A stretch of DNA of 64,000 nt from Candidatus Binatia bacterium (GTDB taxonomy: Bacteria; Desulfobacterota; Binatia; Bin18): positions 960,850 to 1,024,849 of the forward strand of contig OX638322.1 in assembly GCA_951812575.1 (NCBI GenBank). The letters are read 5' to 3'. The notes below the pieces were generated by a model. The model had not been told where the DNA came from. It did no database searches and worked only from the letters and a program-made list of their open reading frames with translations. The first letter of the stretch is position 1. The number at the start of each line of letters is the position of its first letter. This document shows, in pieces, positions 9,936 through 17,906 of the stretch. The translations under genes were made by a program, and so were the position numbers.

Positions 9936-10835
9936 TCAGAGATTAGACGGAGGAACGAGGTTGCTCACACTCACGAAGAATTGACCTGTTTCGGCCGCCC
10001 GCCGAACCTTCATAGCGAGCATGGCCGCAAAGTCAAACCGACGCGACAGGATGTCATGTAAATCACGGCCATCCATGCAAACAACGCTTTTGCCACGTCC
10101 GAATGCGGCGAGCCCTTCAGGTGTGAAGCCGCTATAGCTCAAAAGAAGGCCACGTGACCATTTCGCCTTGTCCTCGACCTTGGCGTTGAAAGAGCGAAGC
10201 GTCTCCACACCGGTTAGAGAATTAGTCCATTTTGCTTCAAGCAAATAGGTGTCATTTCCCAAAACAAAACTGCCGTCTATCTGCTCGCCCACTAGGCGGA
10301 AGGAGGCGCGTGCGGACAACCCGTATACATCAAACATGTCCTTCAAAAACTTCTCGAACGCATAGCCGCGGGCCTGTGGCTGCATCTTGGAGAGATCAAG
10401 CAAACGGCCAGCAAGAGATGAGACCGCCACTTCATCAATCCGCGGTTCGGACGGCGTAACGGTAGGTACTTCGTGTGCTGGAGGCTTGCCCCCGAGCCGT
10501 TCAATGATCCTGAAGAATGCAAGCCGTACCGAGTCTTCAAGCTTCGCATAGTCATGGGTTACACTACTCGCTTCACGGTACTCCCATAGTGCATTCAGCG
10601 TATCAAGCGCTGTTCGTCGGTCCGCCTGCCTCAAGTAGTAACGCAGGCGCTTTGCCTTGCTTTTACCCTGAGCGGCCCGACGCGGATCGTCGATATCGAC
10701 CTGAAGTTCTTCGTGAAAGAACTCGGCGAAGGTCCTATCGGAAAAATTGAGCACAAAGCCGCCTTCCATACCAAACACCCTGTCGATGATCGGCATGTCC
10801 ATACTACGTATCCTACTATTTGACGCCTTTTGCAT
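9936..10835 (-). CDS. Mrr-like PD-(D/E)XK nuclease with AbiJ-like N-terminal region
   Basis: A 299-residue protein. Residues about 12-110 (VLNFSDRTFAEFFHEEL, KSKAKRLRYYLRQ, LWEYREASS) resemble, from memory, the N-terminal domains found on AbiJ-type abortive infection proteins. Residues about 160-290 form an Mrr-like endonuclease fold: GYAFEKFLKDMF, then QIDGSF and LLEAKW as the catalytic D...ExK set. It could cut DNA or RNA on infection. It starts 3 bases after the AbiEii-like gene, third in a tight operon. It may be the effector of a composite defence or toxin system (inference). Confidence 0.75.
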   Translation of the reverse strand: MQKASNSRIRSMDMPIIDRVFGMEGGFVLNFSDRTFAEFFHEELQVDIDDPRRAAQGKSKAKRLRYYLRQADRRTALDTLNALWEYREASSVTHDYAKLEDSVRLAFFRIIERLGGKPPAHEVPTVTPSEPRIDEVAVSSLAGRLLDLSKMQPQARGYAFEKFLKDMFDVYGLSARASFRLVGEQIDGSFVLGNDTYLLEAKWTNSLTGVETLRSFNAKVEDKAKWSRGLLLSYSGFTPEGLAAFGRGKSVVCMDGRDLHDILSRRFDFAAMLAMKVRRAAETGQFFVSVSNLVPPSNL

Positions 10836-10838
10836 GGA

Positions 10839-11690
10839 TTACCTCAAGCCAATCCCTCTAAGCCAAGCGTCAACCTGCCCAAAGGCGTCCTGCTGCCACT
10901 GATCCGCTGTGCGATCACCAAGCACGTCGGAACCTTCCACGAATATTCTGACACTGGTCGGTCCGAAATCATCAACGTTGCGGAATTTGTCCGAGATCAG
11001 ACAGTAGCCTTGCCGGGCCGTTTCAACGTTAAGGAATGGCAGGGTCGCCGTGACGAGATCGTCGACGCCACCCGGAAAATTTCGGATGCTGTAGTAGATG
11101 TCGTAAGCGTCCTTGCGTTTCAGGCGATTGGTGATGGCGTAACCTTTCATGGCCAACAGGGCAGGAATAGACGCCACGGCGATACGAACGCGATTGCTGC
11201 CACCATCGGGCATATCGCCTTCGATGGCGACCATCTGGTAAAATTTGAGCGCTAGGTCGGCGCCGTCGGCACGCTGTACGGCAAACTGGCTGATAAGCGG
11301 CGGAGCATTTTTTGTGATTTCAGCGTCGCGTGGCATCAGGAAGTCGACGACGACATCAATGTCGAGCCCGTCGTCCCTAGCGGGCACGGTGCGCACGAGC
11401 TGAAAGCGCTGCAAATTACCCCGTTGATTGTATCCATGTTCCTGAAGGGCCTCGACAAGTCGAGCGTATTCACCATCACCCAGGGCCGACGCGTCGAGAC
11501 TGAGGTCCACGTCGCCGGTGCCGATATGGGGCATGTCCGCTTCGCTCAACAACAGCCAAGGAACGGCGCCGCCGATGATCGCAAACTTTCCTTCAAAGCT
11601 GCCGAGGATCTGGCCGATCTCGATCAGTACGGATTTGACCGCCGTTGTCGTCCGGTCATCATAGTCGGCAGCGGATTGAGGTTCTCTCAT
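10839..11690 (-). CDS. AbiEii/MenT-like nucleotidyltransferase toxin
   Basis: A 283-residue nucleotidyltransferase-fold protein of the type IV toxin family. The active site is FAIIGGAVPWLLL near 35-48 and GTGDVDLSLD near 57-66, the GS/GG...DxD pattern. A third carboxylate is likely in DIDVVVDFL near 108. The helical second half contains ALLAMKGYAITNRLKRKDAYDIYYSI, typical of AbiEii proteins. The ATG at 11690 overlaps the TGA of the upstream antitoxin-like gene (ATGA), the classic AbiEi-AbiEii arrangement; upstream in-frame starts are possible. AbiEii enzymes transfer nucleotides to target RNAs and stop growth. Confidence 0.82.
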   Translation of the reverse strand: MREPQSAADYDDRTTTAVKSVLIEIGQILGSFEGKFAIIGGAVPWLLLSEADMPHIGTGDVDLSLDASALGDGEYARLVEALQEHGYNQRGNLQRFQLVRTVPARDDGLDIDVVVDFLMPRDAEITKNAPPLISQFAVQRADGADLALKFYQMVAIEGDMPDGGSNRVRIAVASIPALLAMKGYAITNRLKRKDAYDIYYSIRNFPGGVDDLVTATLPFLNVETARQGYCLISDKFRNVDDFGPTSVRIFVEGSDVLGDRTADQWQQDAFGQVDAWLRGIGLR

Positions 11691-12772
11691 AACCATGGAA
11701 AGCACTTCGTGGCCATATGGTCAGCGGCCTCGCGGTCTCGATCGCTACCGTTCCACAGATCGAGGTAGGTAATAATCGGACTGGTGCAGAAAATACCCGG
11801 CGCCGGCTGAACAGAGTCTTCGAACAGACTCTCATCATTCGGGATACGCAGGATGACATTCGCTCCCTTTGCGACATGAGTCAGCTTCAACGTCTCTTTT
11901 AGCATGCGAGCACCAAGTTCGTCGGCATAGAAGTTATGCGTGCCGCTCCGGACGAAGGGCACCAGCCATTGGGCAGCCGAATTTGACGAATAAATTGCGC
12001 GCGGACGGGGTGGGTGCGGATTTAGTTTTCTTGACAACCGCTCGCCGAGCTGTTCTCCGTGGAGATACGTGTATTCGCTGATACGCTGGCCAGAAGGCTG
12101 GCGATAGTTCTCGCGCCACGACTTTAAAAGCGCTTCCGGTTGGATAAGGACGACACCATCATCCTGTTTTTCTATCCATTCCCTTTCGAGCAGGGCTTTG
12201 CGAACGTTGCTCACATGGCCGAGGCTCGCATTGGCTTCTTGGGCTAGGGCGGTGACGCGCCATGCTCGGTCTGGGTCTCGCAGGAGAACCCGTAAGATTG
12301 CGGCCGCCTTCGGGGTGAACATTGACCGCAGAGCACGCGTTTCGGACCTTGGTCTCTCTGCGACGGATCGATCGATATAGACATGGTCGAAAGCGAGGTG
12401 TGCGTTACCGACAAGATCGAGGTAAGCGACATTGTGATCAGTACAGATCGACCGCGACTCTGGAGACAGGTAGGAACTGACCACCATCGGGATTAAACGC
12501 CTAGTGACATCACCACGATTAGACTGAAGCATATGCGATATATAGCTTTCGAGTTGATAGACGGCAGATCGGGCAAAGCGCGGCGCTCCATTTGCCTTGA
12601 TCTCTATGATGAGCGCGTAACCCATACCGCCATGGTTAAAAGCGACCCACCCATCAATACAGTAGCCGGATGCCAGAATCTGCTCTTGGCGAACCTCGCT
12701 GATCTCTATGTTCGGTACACAGCCGAGCAGGTCGCGGACAGCGTCCACTGCCCTAATCTCTATTTCTTTCAT
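11687..12772 (-). CDS. AbiEi-like antitoxin with nuclease-like N-terminal domain
   Basis: A 361-residue protein, first gene of the operon. The N-terminal region (about 1-140) contains IDGWVAF...ALIIEIKANG near 38-62, a PD-(D/E)XK-type pattern. A winged helix-turn-helix follows near 155-215 (AAAILRVLLRDPDRAWRV, LGHVSNVRKALLEREWI). The C-terminal domain (about 220-361) fits the AbiEi antitoxin C-terminus that blocks the toxin. AbiEi proteins repress their own promoter through the wHTH. Two copies of an imperfect 40-base repeat just upstream are candidate operators. Whether the nuclease-like part is active is unknown. Confidence 0.75.
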   Translation of the reverse strand: MKEIEIRAVDAVRDLLGCVPNIEISEVRQEQILASGYCIDGWVAFNHGGMGYALIIEIKANGAPRFARSAVYQLESYISHMLQSNRGDVTRRLIPMVVSSYLSPESRSICTDHNVAYLDLVGNAHLAFDHVYIDRSVAERPRSETRALRSMFTPKAAAILRVLLRDPDRAWRVTALAQEANASLGHVSNVRKALLEREWIEKQDDGVVLIQPEALLKSWRENYRQPSGQRISEYTYLHGEQLGERLSRKLNPHPPRPRAIYSSNSAAQWLVPFVRSGTHNFYADELGARMLKETLKLTHVAKGANVILRIPNDESLFEDSVQPAPGIFCTSPIITYLDLWNGSDRDREAADHMATKCFPWL

Positions 12773-12784
12773 TTTTTAGTCTAC

Positions 12785-12889
12785 TTTCATCAAGTGGTGA
12801 AAATTACATTTTAAGTGAAAAATTACAATAGGTTTCGCTTAAATATATTTTTTATCAAGTGATGATAAAGTACTTTCCAGTGAAAATAT
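12785..12889. promoter_or_regulatory. Direct-repeat control region upstream of the AbiE-like operon
   Basis: Two imperfect copies of a roughly 40-base AT-rich motif lie 65 bases apart. Copy one (12785-12824) contains ATCAAGTGGTGAAAATTAC; copy two (12850-12889) contains ATCAAGTGATGATAAAGTAC. Both end in AAGTGAAAA or CAGTGAAAA. They sit directly upstream of the AbiEi-like gene, where that protein family binds to autoregulate. The AT content is far above that of the surroundings. Confidence 0.55.
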
Positions 12890-13117
12890 CGATAGTCTTA
12901 TGGGCAAGTGCGTTGTGACCCAATTGTTCGTCATCCATACAGCGCGGTCGTTTGCACCTGCACAGCGCGGTCGTTTGCACCTGCATGTGGCCCAAATGGT
13001 GGCCATGTCAAGCTCGGGCACTTTGACTTCAGGCACCACAAAACCGTCACGCTTGCCGTTCAAGTAAGCACGGGCATCCTTCAGCCCGTCCATAACTTTG
13101 TCAAATGCCTCGCTCAT
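12839..13117 (-). pseudogene. Truncated XRE/HigA-type antitoxin gene
   Basis: A very good ribosome-binding site (AGGAGGAGTCA) precedes ATG 13117. The first 41 residues read like an HTH antitoxin: MSEAFDKVMDGLKDARAYLN, then EVKVPELDMATI, the segment that normally leads into the XRE helix-turn-helix. Homology then stops at about 12990, and the frame continues as low-complexity sequence through a 23-bp tandem repeat. The helix-turn-helix and its toxin partner are missing. I read it as a gene fragment left by rearrangement next to the AbiE-like operon. Confidence 0.6.
12939..12984. repeat. Tandem duplication of 23 bp
   Basis: Two identical adjacent copies of ACAGCGCGGTCGTTTGCACC plus TGC (12939-12961 and 12962-12984). 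They lie exactly where the antitoxin fragment loses homology, consistent with a rearrangement junction. Confidence 0.85.
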
Positions 13118-13203
13118 TGACTCCTCCTGTAATCTTCGACCGCCTGCTTTGCGATGACAGGGAAGTTGCTCTGACACCTATAAATGATTAGGATGCGTCT
13201 ATT

Positions 13204-13824
13204 ATGAACTATGTACCATACGTGATCGAACAGACCGGTCGGGGTGAACGGACCTATGATATTTATTCCCGCTTGCTGAAAGATCGGATTATTTTTCTGG
13301 GTTCCGAGGTCAACGACGCGGTTGCCGATGTGATCGCTGCCCAGCTCCTTTTCCTCGAATCTGAAGACCCCGAGCAGGATATTCACCTGTATGTGAACTC
13401 GCCGGGCGGCTCGGTAACTGCCGGGCTGGCGATTTACGACACCATGCAGTACGTCACCCCTGACGTGTCTACTATGTGTGTCGGCCAGGCGGCCAGTATG
13501 GGCGCGGTGCTCCTGACCGCCGGGGCAGCGGGAAAACGGTTTGCCCTGCCGCATTCCCGGATCATGTTGCACCAACCGCTCGGCGGCGTACAGGGCCAGG
13601 CGACCGACATCGACATCCATGCCAGAGAAGTGCTGCGCATACGGGAAGAGCTCAACAACATTCTGACGAAGCATACCGGTCAGACCATGAAGAAAATTGA
13701 AAAGGATACGGACCGGGATATGTTCATGACCTCCAAGCAGGCCCTGGCTTACGGCGTGATTGATGAAGTCATTTCCAGCCGCAAGAAAGACACCGACGAG
13801 GAGGGGGGGCAGAAAGGCCGGTAG
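13204..13824 (+). CDS. clpP: ATP-dependent Clp protease proteolytic subunit
   Basis: A 206-residue serine peptidase that forms the 14-subunit ClpP chamber working with ClpX or ClpA. The N-terminus [23 protein letters not shown] contains the axial-loop and processing region. The catalytic Ser is in [11 protein letters not shown] near 98, the His in [11 protein letters not shown] near 122 and the Asp in DTDRDMFM near 172. The C-terminal tail is acidic then basic ([13 protein letters not shown]). The usual tig and clpX neighbours are absent: this copy stands alone between a toxin-antitoxin remnant and a peptide transporter. Confidence 0.96.
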   Translation: MNYVPYVIEQTGRGERTYDIYSRLLKDRIIFLGSEVNDAVADVIAAQLLFLESEDPEQDIHLYVNSPGGSVTAGLAIYDTMQYVTPDVSTMCVGQAASMGAVLLTAGAAGKRFALPHSRIMLHQPLGGVQGQATDIDIHAREVLRIREELNNILTKHTGQTMKKIEKDTDRDMFMTSKQALAYGVIDEVISSRKKDTDEEGGQKGR

Positions 13825-13928
13825 CCGCTCCAGACAGACAGGAGCAAAAAGGCAGACGGCGCGGGACGAACACCCGCAGCGTTACTCGCCAGCCCACCCC
13901 AGTACAGGGCGTACCGCCGAAAGCCACC

Positions 13929-14939
13929 CTACCCGGTCGCTCCCTCCCCGTATAAATGGCACCAGACGCTATGCTCGGCCGTCCCCTGCCCGCTGCGGAC
14001 CAGCGGCGGCGGTGTGGTCTTGCAGCGCTCTATGGCCTGAGGACAACGGGTGTGAAACGCGCAGCCTGACGGCGGATTCAAGGGGGAAGGCACATCGCCG
14101 GTCAGGACGGTCCGCTGGGTCTGGACCGTCGGGTCGGGAACGGGATTGGCCGACATGAGTGCCAGGGTGTACGGGTGCTGGGGATTGCGAAAGAGTTCGT
14201 CGACCGGAGCGACCTCAACCAGCTTACCGAGGTACATCACGGCCACCCGGTCGGCGATATATTCGACCACGTTCAGGTCGTGCGAGATAAATAAATACGA
14301 GAGTCCCAGATCGTTTTGCAGGTCCTGGAGCAGGTTCAGAATCTGGGCCTGAATGGAAACGTCCAGCGCCGAGACCGGCTCATCACACACGATAAACTGC
14401 GGTTCCAGGGCCAACGCGCGCGCAATGCCGATGCGTTGCCGCTGTCCGCCTGAAAATTCGTGCGGATAGCGGGATCGATACGTTGCCGCCAGACCGACCC
14501 GCTCCAGCAGCGCGCTGACCTGGCGGTCTAATTCGGCTCCCTGCGCCAGGCCGTGCACTTTGAGCGCCTCACCGATAATCGCGCCAACCGTCATGCGCGG
14601 ATTCAGCGAACTGTACGGGTCCTGGAAGATCATCTGCATCTGTTGCCGGGCGCGGCGCATCTGCGCGGCAGAGAACCGGCAAAAGTCCCGGCCCTGGAAA
14701 AATACCTCGCCACCGGTGGGTTCGATCAGCCTCAAGAGCGCCCGGCCGACTGTGGTTTTGCCGCAGCCCGACTCGCCGACCAGGCCAAATGTTTCTCGAG
14801 GCTGAATGGTAAACGATACCGCATCCACCGCCTTGACCCAGGCCGAGACGCGCGAGAAGACCCCGCCACGGACCGGAAAGTATTTCTTGAGGTTGCGAAT
14901 CTCCACTAAGGGGGGTTGAGTCGTACGATCAGTTGCCAT
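13929..14939 (-). CDS. oppF: Oligopeptide/dipeptide ABC transporter ATPase (OppF-type)
   Basis: A 336-residue cytoplasmic ATPase of the peptide/nickel import family. Walker A is [15 protein letters not shown] near 54-68, the signature is [15 protein letters not shown] near 164, and Walker B is [12 protein letters not shown] near 184. The oligopeptide/dipeptide C-terminal region ([22 protein letters not shown]) near 283 carries the Cys-rich motif of OppD/F proteins. It is last in a five-gene minus-strand operon: binding protein, two permeases, OppD, OppF. Substrate specificity cannot be read from sequence. Confidence 0.93.
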   Translation of the reverse strand: MATDRTTQPPLVEIRNLKKYFPVRGGVFSRVSAWVKAVDAVSFTIQPRETFGLVGESGCGKTTVGRALLRLIEPTGGEVFFQGRDFCRFSAAQMRRARQQMQMIFQDPYSSLNPRMTVGAIIGEALKVHGLAQGAELDRQVSALLERVGLAATYRSRYPHEFSGGQRQRIGIARALALEPQFIVCDEPVSALDVSIQAQILNLLQDLQNDLGLSYLFISHDLNVVEYIADRVAVMYLGKLVEVAPVDELFRNPQHPYTLALMSANPVPDPTVQTQRTVLTGDVPSPLNPPSGCAFHTRCPQAIERCKTTPPPLVRSGQGTAEHSVWCHLYGEGATG

Positions 14940-14954
14940 GAATCTTTTTCCGTT

Positions 14955-14986
14955 CCCCCAGCCCCTAATCCCTAACCCCCAACCCC
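14955..14986 (-). repeat. Telomere-like G-tract between oppD and oppF
   Basis: On the minus strand the sequence reads as five G-runs separated by TT, TTA, ATTA and CT, starting GGGGTTGGGGGTTAGGGATT. That fits a G-quadruplex. It begins inside the last codons of oppD, supplies its TAG stop and ends 16 bases before the oppF ATG, so it could affect how much OppF is made. Confidence 0.7.
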
Positions 14987-15955
14987 TGTTCCCTCATGCA
15001 ACCAGCACGACGCTTCATGGCCAGGCTCAATCGCCAGCAGCGCTGGCTGTTTGGTCGGGCAGTCATCGAGCATTGCCGGACAGCGGGCGGCAAAGGCACA
15101 GCCCGGCGGATAGTGTAACGGCGAAGGTACGCTGCCGGTGATCGCGGCCAGACGTTTGGAGCGCTGCCCTCGACGCGGTACGGCCTGGAGCAATGCCTGG
15201 GTGTAGGGGTGGAGCGGGTTGTGAAACAGCGGACGGACTTGGGCGCGTTCGATAATTTTTCCCGCGTACATGACCGCCACGTCCCGGGCGAACTGCGCCA
15301 CAACGCCGAGGTTATGTGTAATCAGCAGAATCGCCATGCCCAGCTCGTCCTGGAGGCGGGCGAGTAAATCGAGAATCTGAGCCTGGACCGTGACATCCAG
15401 GGCGGTGGTTGGTTCGTCGGCAATTAACAGGTCCGGACGGCAGGCCAGCGCCATGGCGATCATCACCCGCTGTTTCATTCCGCCCGACAGCTCGTGCGGA
15501 TAGTGCGCGAGCCGTTGCCGCGGAGAGGGAATACCGACTGTTTCCAGTAAGCGCATGGCTTCCTGGTTGGCCTCGCGTACCGACAGTCCCTGATGGAGTT
15601 GCAGCACCTCGCCGATCTGATTGCCAATGGTGAAAACCGGATTCAACGAGGTCATCGGCTCTTGGAAAATCATGCCGATGGATTTGCCACGAATGGAGCG
15701 CAGCTCGGCCTCGGATAACTGCGCCAGGTCGCGGCCGTTGTACACCAGAGAGCCGCTGACGATCCGCCCCGGAGATTCGATCAGGCGCATAATCGACAAG
15801 GCCGTAGCCGATTTGCCACAGCCCGACTCACCGACCAGCGCCAGGGTCTGTCCCGGCTGAACCTCAAGATCAATCCCCCGGACCGCCCTGACTTCGCCTT
15901 GCTCGGTAAAGAAGGAGACGTGCAGGTCGGAAATAGTGAGCAGAGCTTGGGCCAT
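14972..15955 (-). CDS. oppD: Oligopeptide/dipeptide ABC transporter ATPase (OppD-type)
   Basis: A 327-residue ATPase pairing with OppF. Walker A is [15 protein letters not shown] near 38, the signature [15 protein letters not shown] is near 152, Walker [13 protein letters not shown] is near 176, and the H-loop [12 protein letters not shown] is near 208. The C-terminal oligopeptide region [17 protein letters not shown] is near 277. The start [13 protein letters not shown] lies 5 bases after the oppC stop. The last residues (GTGVGG) and the stop are encoded by a G-tract repeat, so the natural C-terminus may have been altered slightly. Confidence 0.93.
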   Translation of the reverse strand: MAQALLTISDLHVSFFTEQGEVRAVRGIDLEVQPGQTLALVGESGCGKSATALSIMRLIESPGRIVSGSLVYNGRDLAQLSEAELRSIRGKSIGMIFQEPMTSLNPVFTIGNQIGEVLQLHQGLSVREANQEAMRLLETVGIPSPRQRLAHYPHELSGGMKQRVMIAMALACRPDLLIADEPTTALDVTVQAQILDLLARLQDELGMAILLITHNLGVVAQFARDVAVMYAGKIIERAQVRPLFHNPLHPYTQALLQAVPRRGQRSKRLAAITGSVPSPLHYPPGCAFAARCPAMLDDCPTKQPALLAIEPGHEASCWLHEGTGVGG

Positions 15956-15960
15956 ACCGT

Positions 15961-16938
15961 TCAGCGATTCCGCAGGCGCGGGTTCAGCGCCTCACGCAGT
16001 CCTTCGCCAACCAGATTAAACGCCAGGACCACGATAAAAATGGCGAGACCGGGGATAAAGAACAGCCACGGTGCGTCAAAGATAAATCCTCTGCCGCTGG
16101 CCAGGATATTGCCCCAGGTCGCATACGGCGGCTGTACCCCAAAGCCGAGAAAGCTGAGACCCGACTCGGTCAAGATGGCGCCGGCCACGCCGATAGTGGC
16201 CGAGACCAGGACCGGGGCGATAGCGTTCGGGACCATATGCCGGAAGATGATCCGGCTCTCGGGTAGACCCAGGGCCTGGGCGGCCACCACAAAGTCCTGC
16301 TCACGCAGGGCGAGAAACTCGGCGCGCACAAAACGCGCCGTCGCCATCCAACTGGTCAGACCAATCACAATCATGATGTTGTAAATGCTCGGCGGGAGGA
16401 GGGCCACGACGGTCAGAATCAGAAAAAACGTCGGAAAGCACAGCATGATGTCGGTGAAGCGCATGATGAGCGTATCGACCGAGATCAGGCCGAGCTTGAC
16501 GTTCCCGTAGAAACCGGACAGGCCGCCGAGAATAATGCCGATCGTGACCGAGATGCCAACCGCAATAAACCCAATCGATAAGGACACAAACGAGCCCTGC
16601 AACATACGCGCAAACACATCTCTGCCCAGTTCGTCCGTGCCGAGCAGGTAGACCCCGCCGAGCGGGTGGTGGGCGGCCGGGATGAGCGCCGGGGAGACAG
16701 GGGAGAAAGGCGGCAGGAATTTATCCGGCAGGCGAACGGTGGCCGGGTCGAAAACAACCACCCACTCGGTCAACACTTTCCCGGCAGCGGCCATCATGAC
16801 CAGCAAGACCAGCACGATCAGGCCACTCAGGGCGAGCCGGTCTTTCTTAAAGATGCGCCAGGCTTCCTGTAGCGGGGTTTCCGGTTTCGGCAGCACCGAC
16901 TCTCCTTCAAGCGCTATACTCTGAGTCAGTTCAGCCAT
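15961..16938 (-). CDS. oppC: Peptide ABC transporter permease (OppC/DppC-type)
   Basis: A 325-residue inner-membrane permease with about six membrane segments. The N-terminal OppC_N region is [18 protein letters not shown] near 29-47. The long external loop includes [21 protein letters not shown] text ([16 protein letters not shown]) near 98. The EAA motif that contacts the ATPases lies around [18 protein letters not shown] near 222. It overlaps neither neighbour but is 2 bases from oppB. Typical length and motifs. Confidence 0.93.
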   Translation of the reverse strand: MAELTQSIALEGESVLPKPETPLQEAWRIFKKDRLALSGLIVLVLLVMMAAAGKVLTEWVVVFDPATVRLPDKFLPPFSPVSPALIPAAHHPLGGVYLLGTDELGRDVFARMLQGSFVSLSIGFIAVGISVTIGIILGGLSGFYGNVKLGLISVDTLIMRFTDIMLCFPTFFLILTVVALLPPSIYNIMIVIGLTSWMATARFVRAEFLALREQDFVVAAQALGLPESRIIFRHMVPNAIAPVLVSATIGVAGAILTESGLSFLGFGVQPPYATWGNILASGRGFIFDAPWLFFIPGLAIFIVVLAFNLVGEGLREALNPRLRNR

Positions 16939-16940
16939 GG

Positions 16941-17903
16941 CTATTGCAACCGAATGCGTGGATCGACAACGGCATACAGGATATCCGAAACAAGGGTACC
17001 GGCCAGGGTCAACGTGGCGGCGATAAAGTTAATCGTCAGGATGACGGGAAAATCCCGGGCGAGAATCGCCTCATAGCCCAGCCGCCCGAGGCCCGGCCAG
17101 GCAAAGATCTGTTCAAAGATCACCGAGCCGCCAATCAGGCCCGGCAACAAAAAGCCGAACATGGTCACAAACGGCAACAAGGCATTGCGTAAGGCATGAC
17201 GGTAGATCACGCTCTCCTCGGGTAGCCCCTTTGCCCGCGCGGTACGCACGTAGTCCTGGCGCACCACTTCGAGCATTTGAGAGCGGACATAACGAGACAG
17301 AATGGCAATGCCGGCAATTGCCGACATCACGGATGGCACGACCAGATGCCACAGCCGGTCCATCCAGCGAAAGGCCGGCTGCGCGTTTTCCATCCCAAAG
17401 GTGCGCATGCCGATGATGGGCACGTTGAAGAGGTCCACCACCCATTGAATGGCGAGGTAGGACAGGAAGAAGCCGGGGATGGATATGAAGGCGTAGGCAA
17501 CAAAGGTCGTGGTGCGATCAAACGGAGAGCCCCGCTGGATGGCGGCCTGTATACCGGTCGGAAAGGACAGACTCCAGACAATCAGGGTGGCGCAGATGAA
17601 GAGCGGCAGGGAGTTGAGAAACCGGCGCCAGATTTTTGGCAGCACCGGCTGGCTGTCCTTAAACGATTTCAGCTCGCCGGTTGCCAGATCACGCAGCCAA
17701 TAGACATACTGCACGGACAGGGGTTCGTCCAAATGGAAGGCAGCGCGAATGCGTGCAATGTCCTCGGGTTTCATGCGCGGATTGGCGGGGTCCACCTCAC
17801 TGGGTTCACCGGGCGCGAGATGGACGATCGAGAAGGCGATCATCGAAATGACGACCAGCAGAACCAGCCGCTGGAGAATGGCACGCAACAGAAAAATCCA
17901 CAT
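16941..17903 (-). CDS. oppB: Peptide ABC transporter permease (OppB/DppB-type)
   Basis: A 320-residue permease. The N-terminal membrane segment LQRLVLLVVISMIAFSIVHL (about 10-30) is followed by the family block LAPGEPSEVDPANP. The EAA loop is DYVRTARAKGLPEESVIYRH near 218-236, and the C-terminal LAGTLVSDILYAVVDPRIRL is typical of DppB. It starts 3 bases after the binding-protein stop. It contains a long first periplasmic loop, as is usual. Confidence 0.93.
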   Translation of the reverse strand: MWIFLLRAILQRLVLLVVISMIAFSIVHLAPGEPSEVDPANPRMKPEDIARIRAAFHLDEPLSVQYVYWLRDLATGELKSFKDSQPVLPKIWRRFLNSLPLFICATLIVWSLSFPTGIQAAIQRGSPFDRTTTFVAYAFISIPGFFLSYLAIQWVVDLFNVPIIGMRTFGMENAQPAFRWMDRLWHLVVPSVMSAIAGIAILSRYVRSQMLEVVRQDYVRTARAKGLPEESVIYRHALRNALLPFVTMFGFLLPGLIGGSVIFEQIFAWPGLGRLGYEAILARDFPVILTINFIAATLTLAGTLVSDILYAVVDPRIRLQ

Positions 17904-17906
17904 GAG

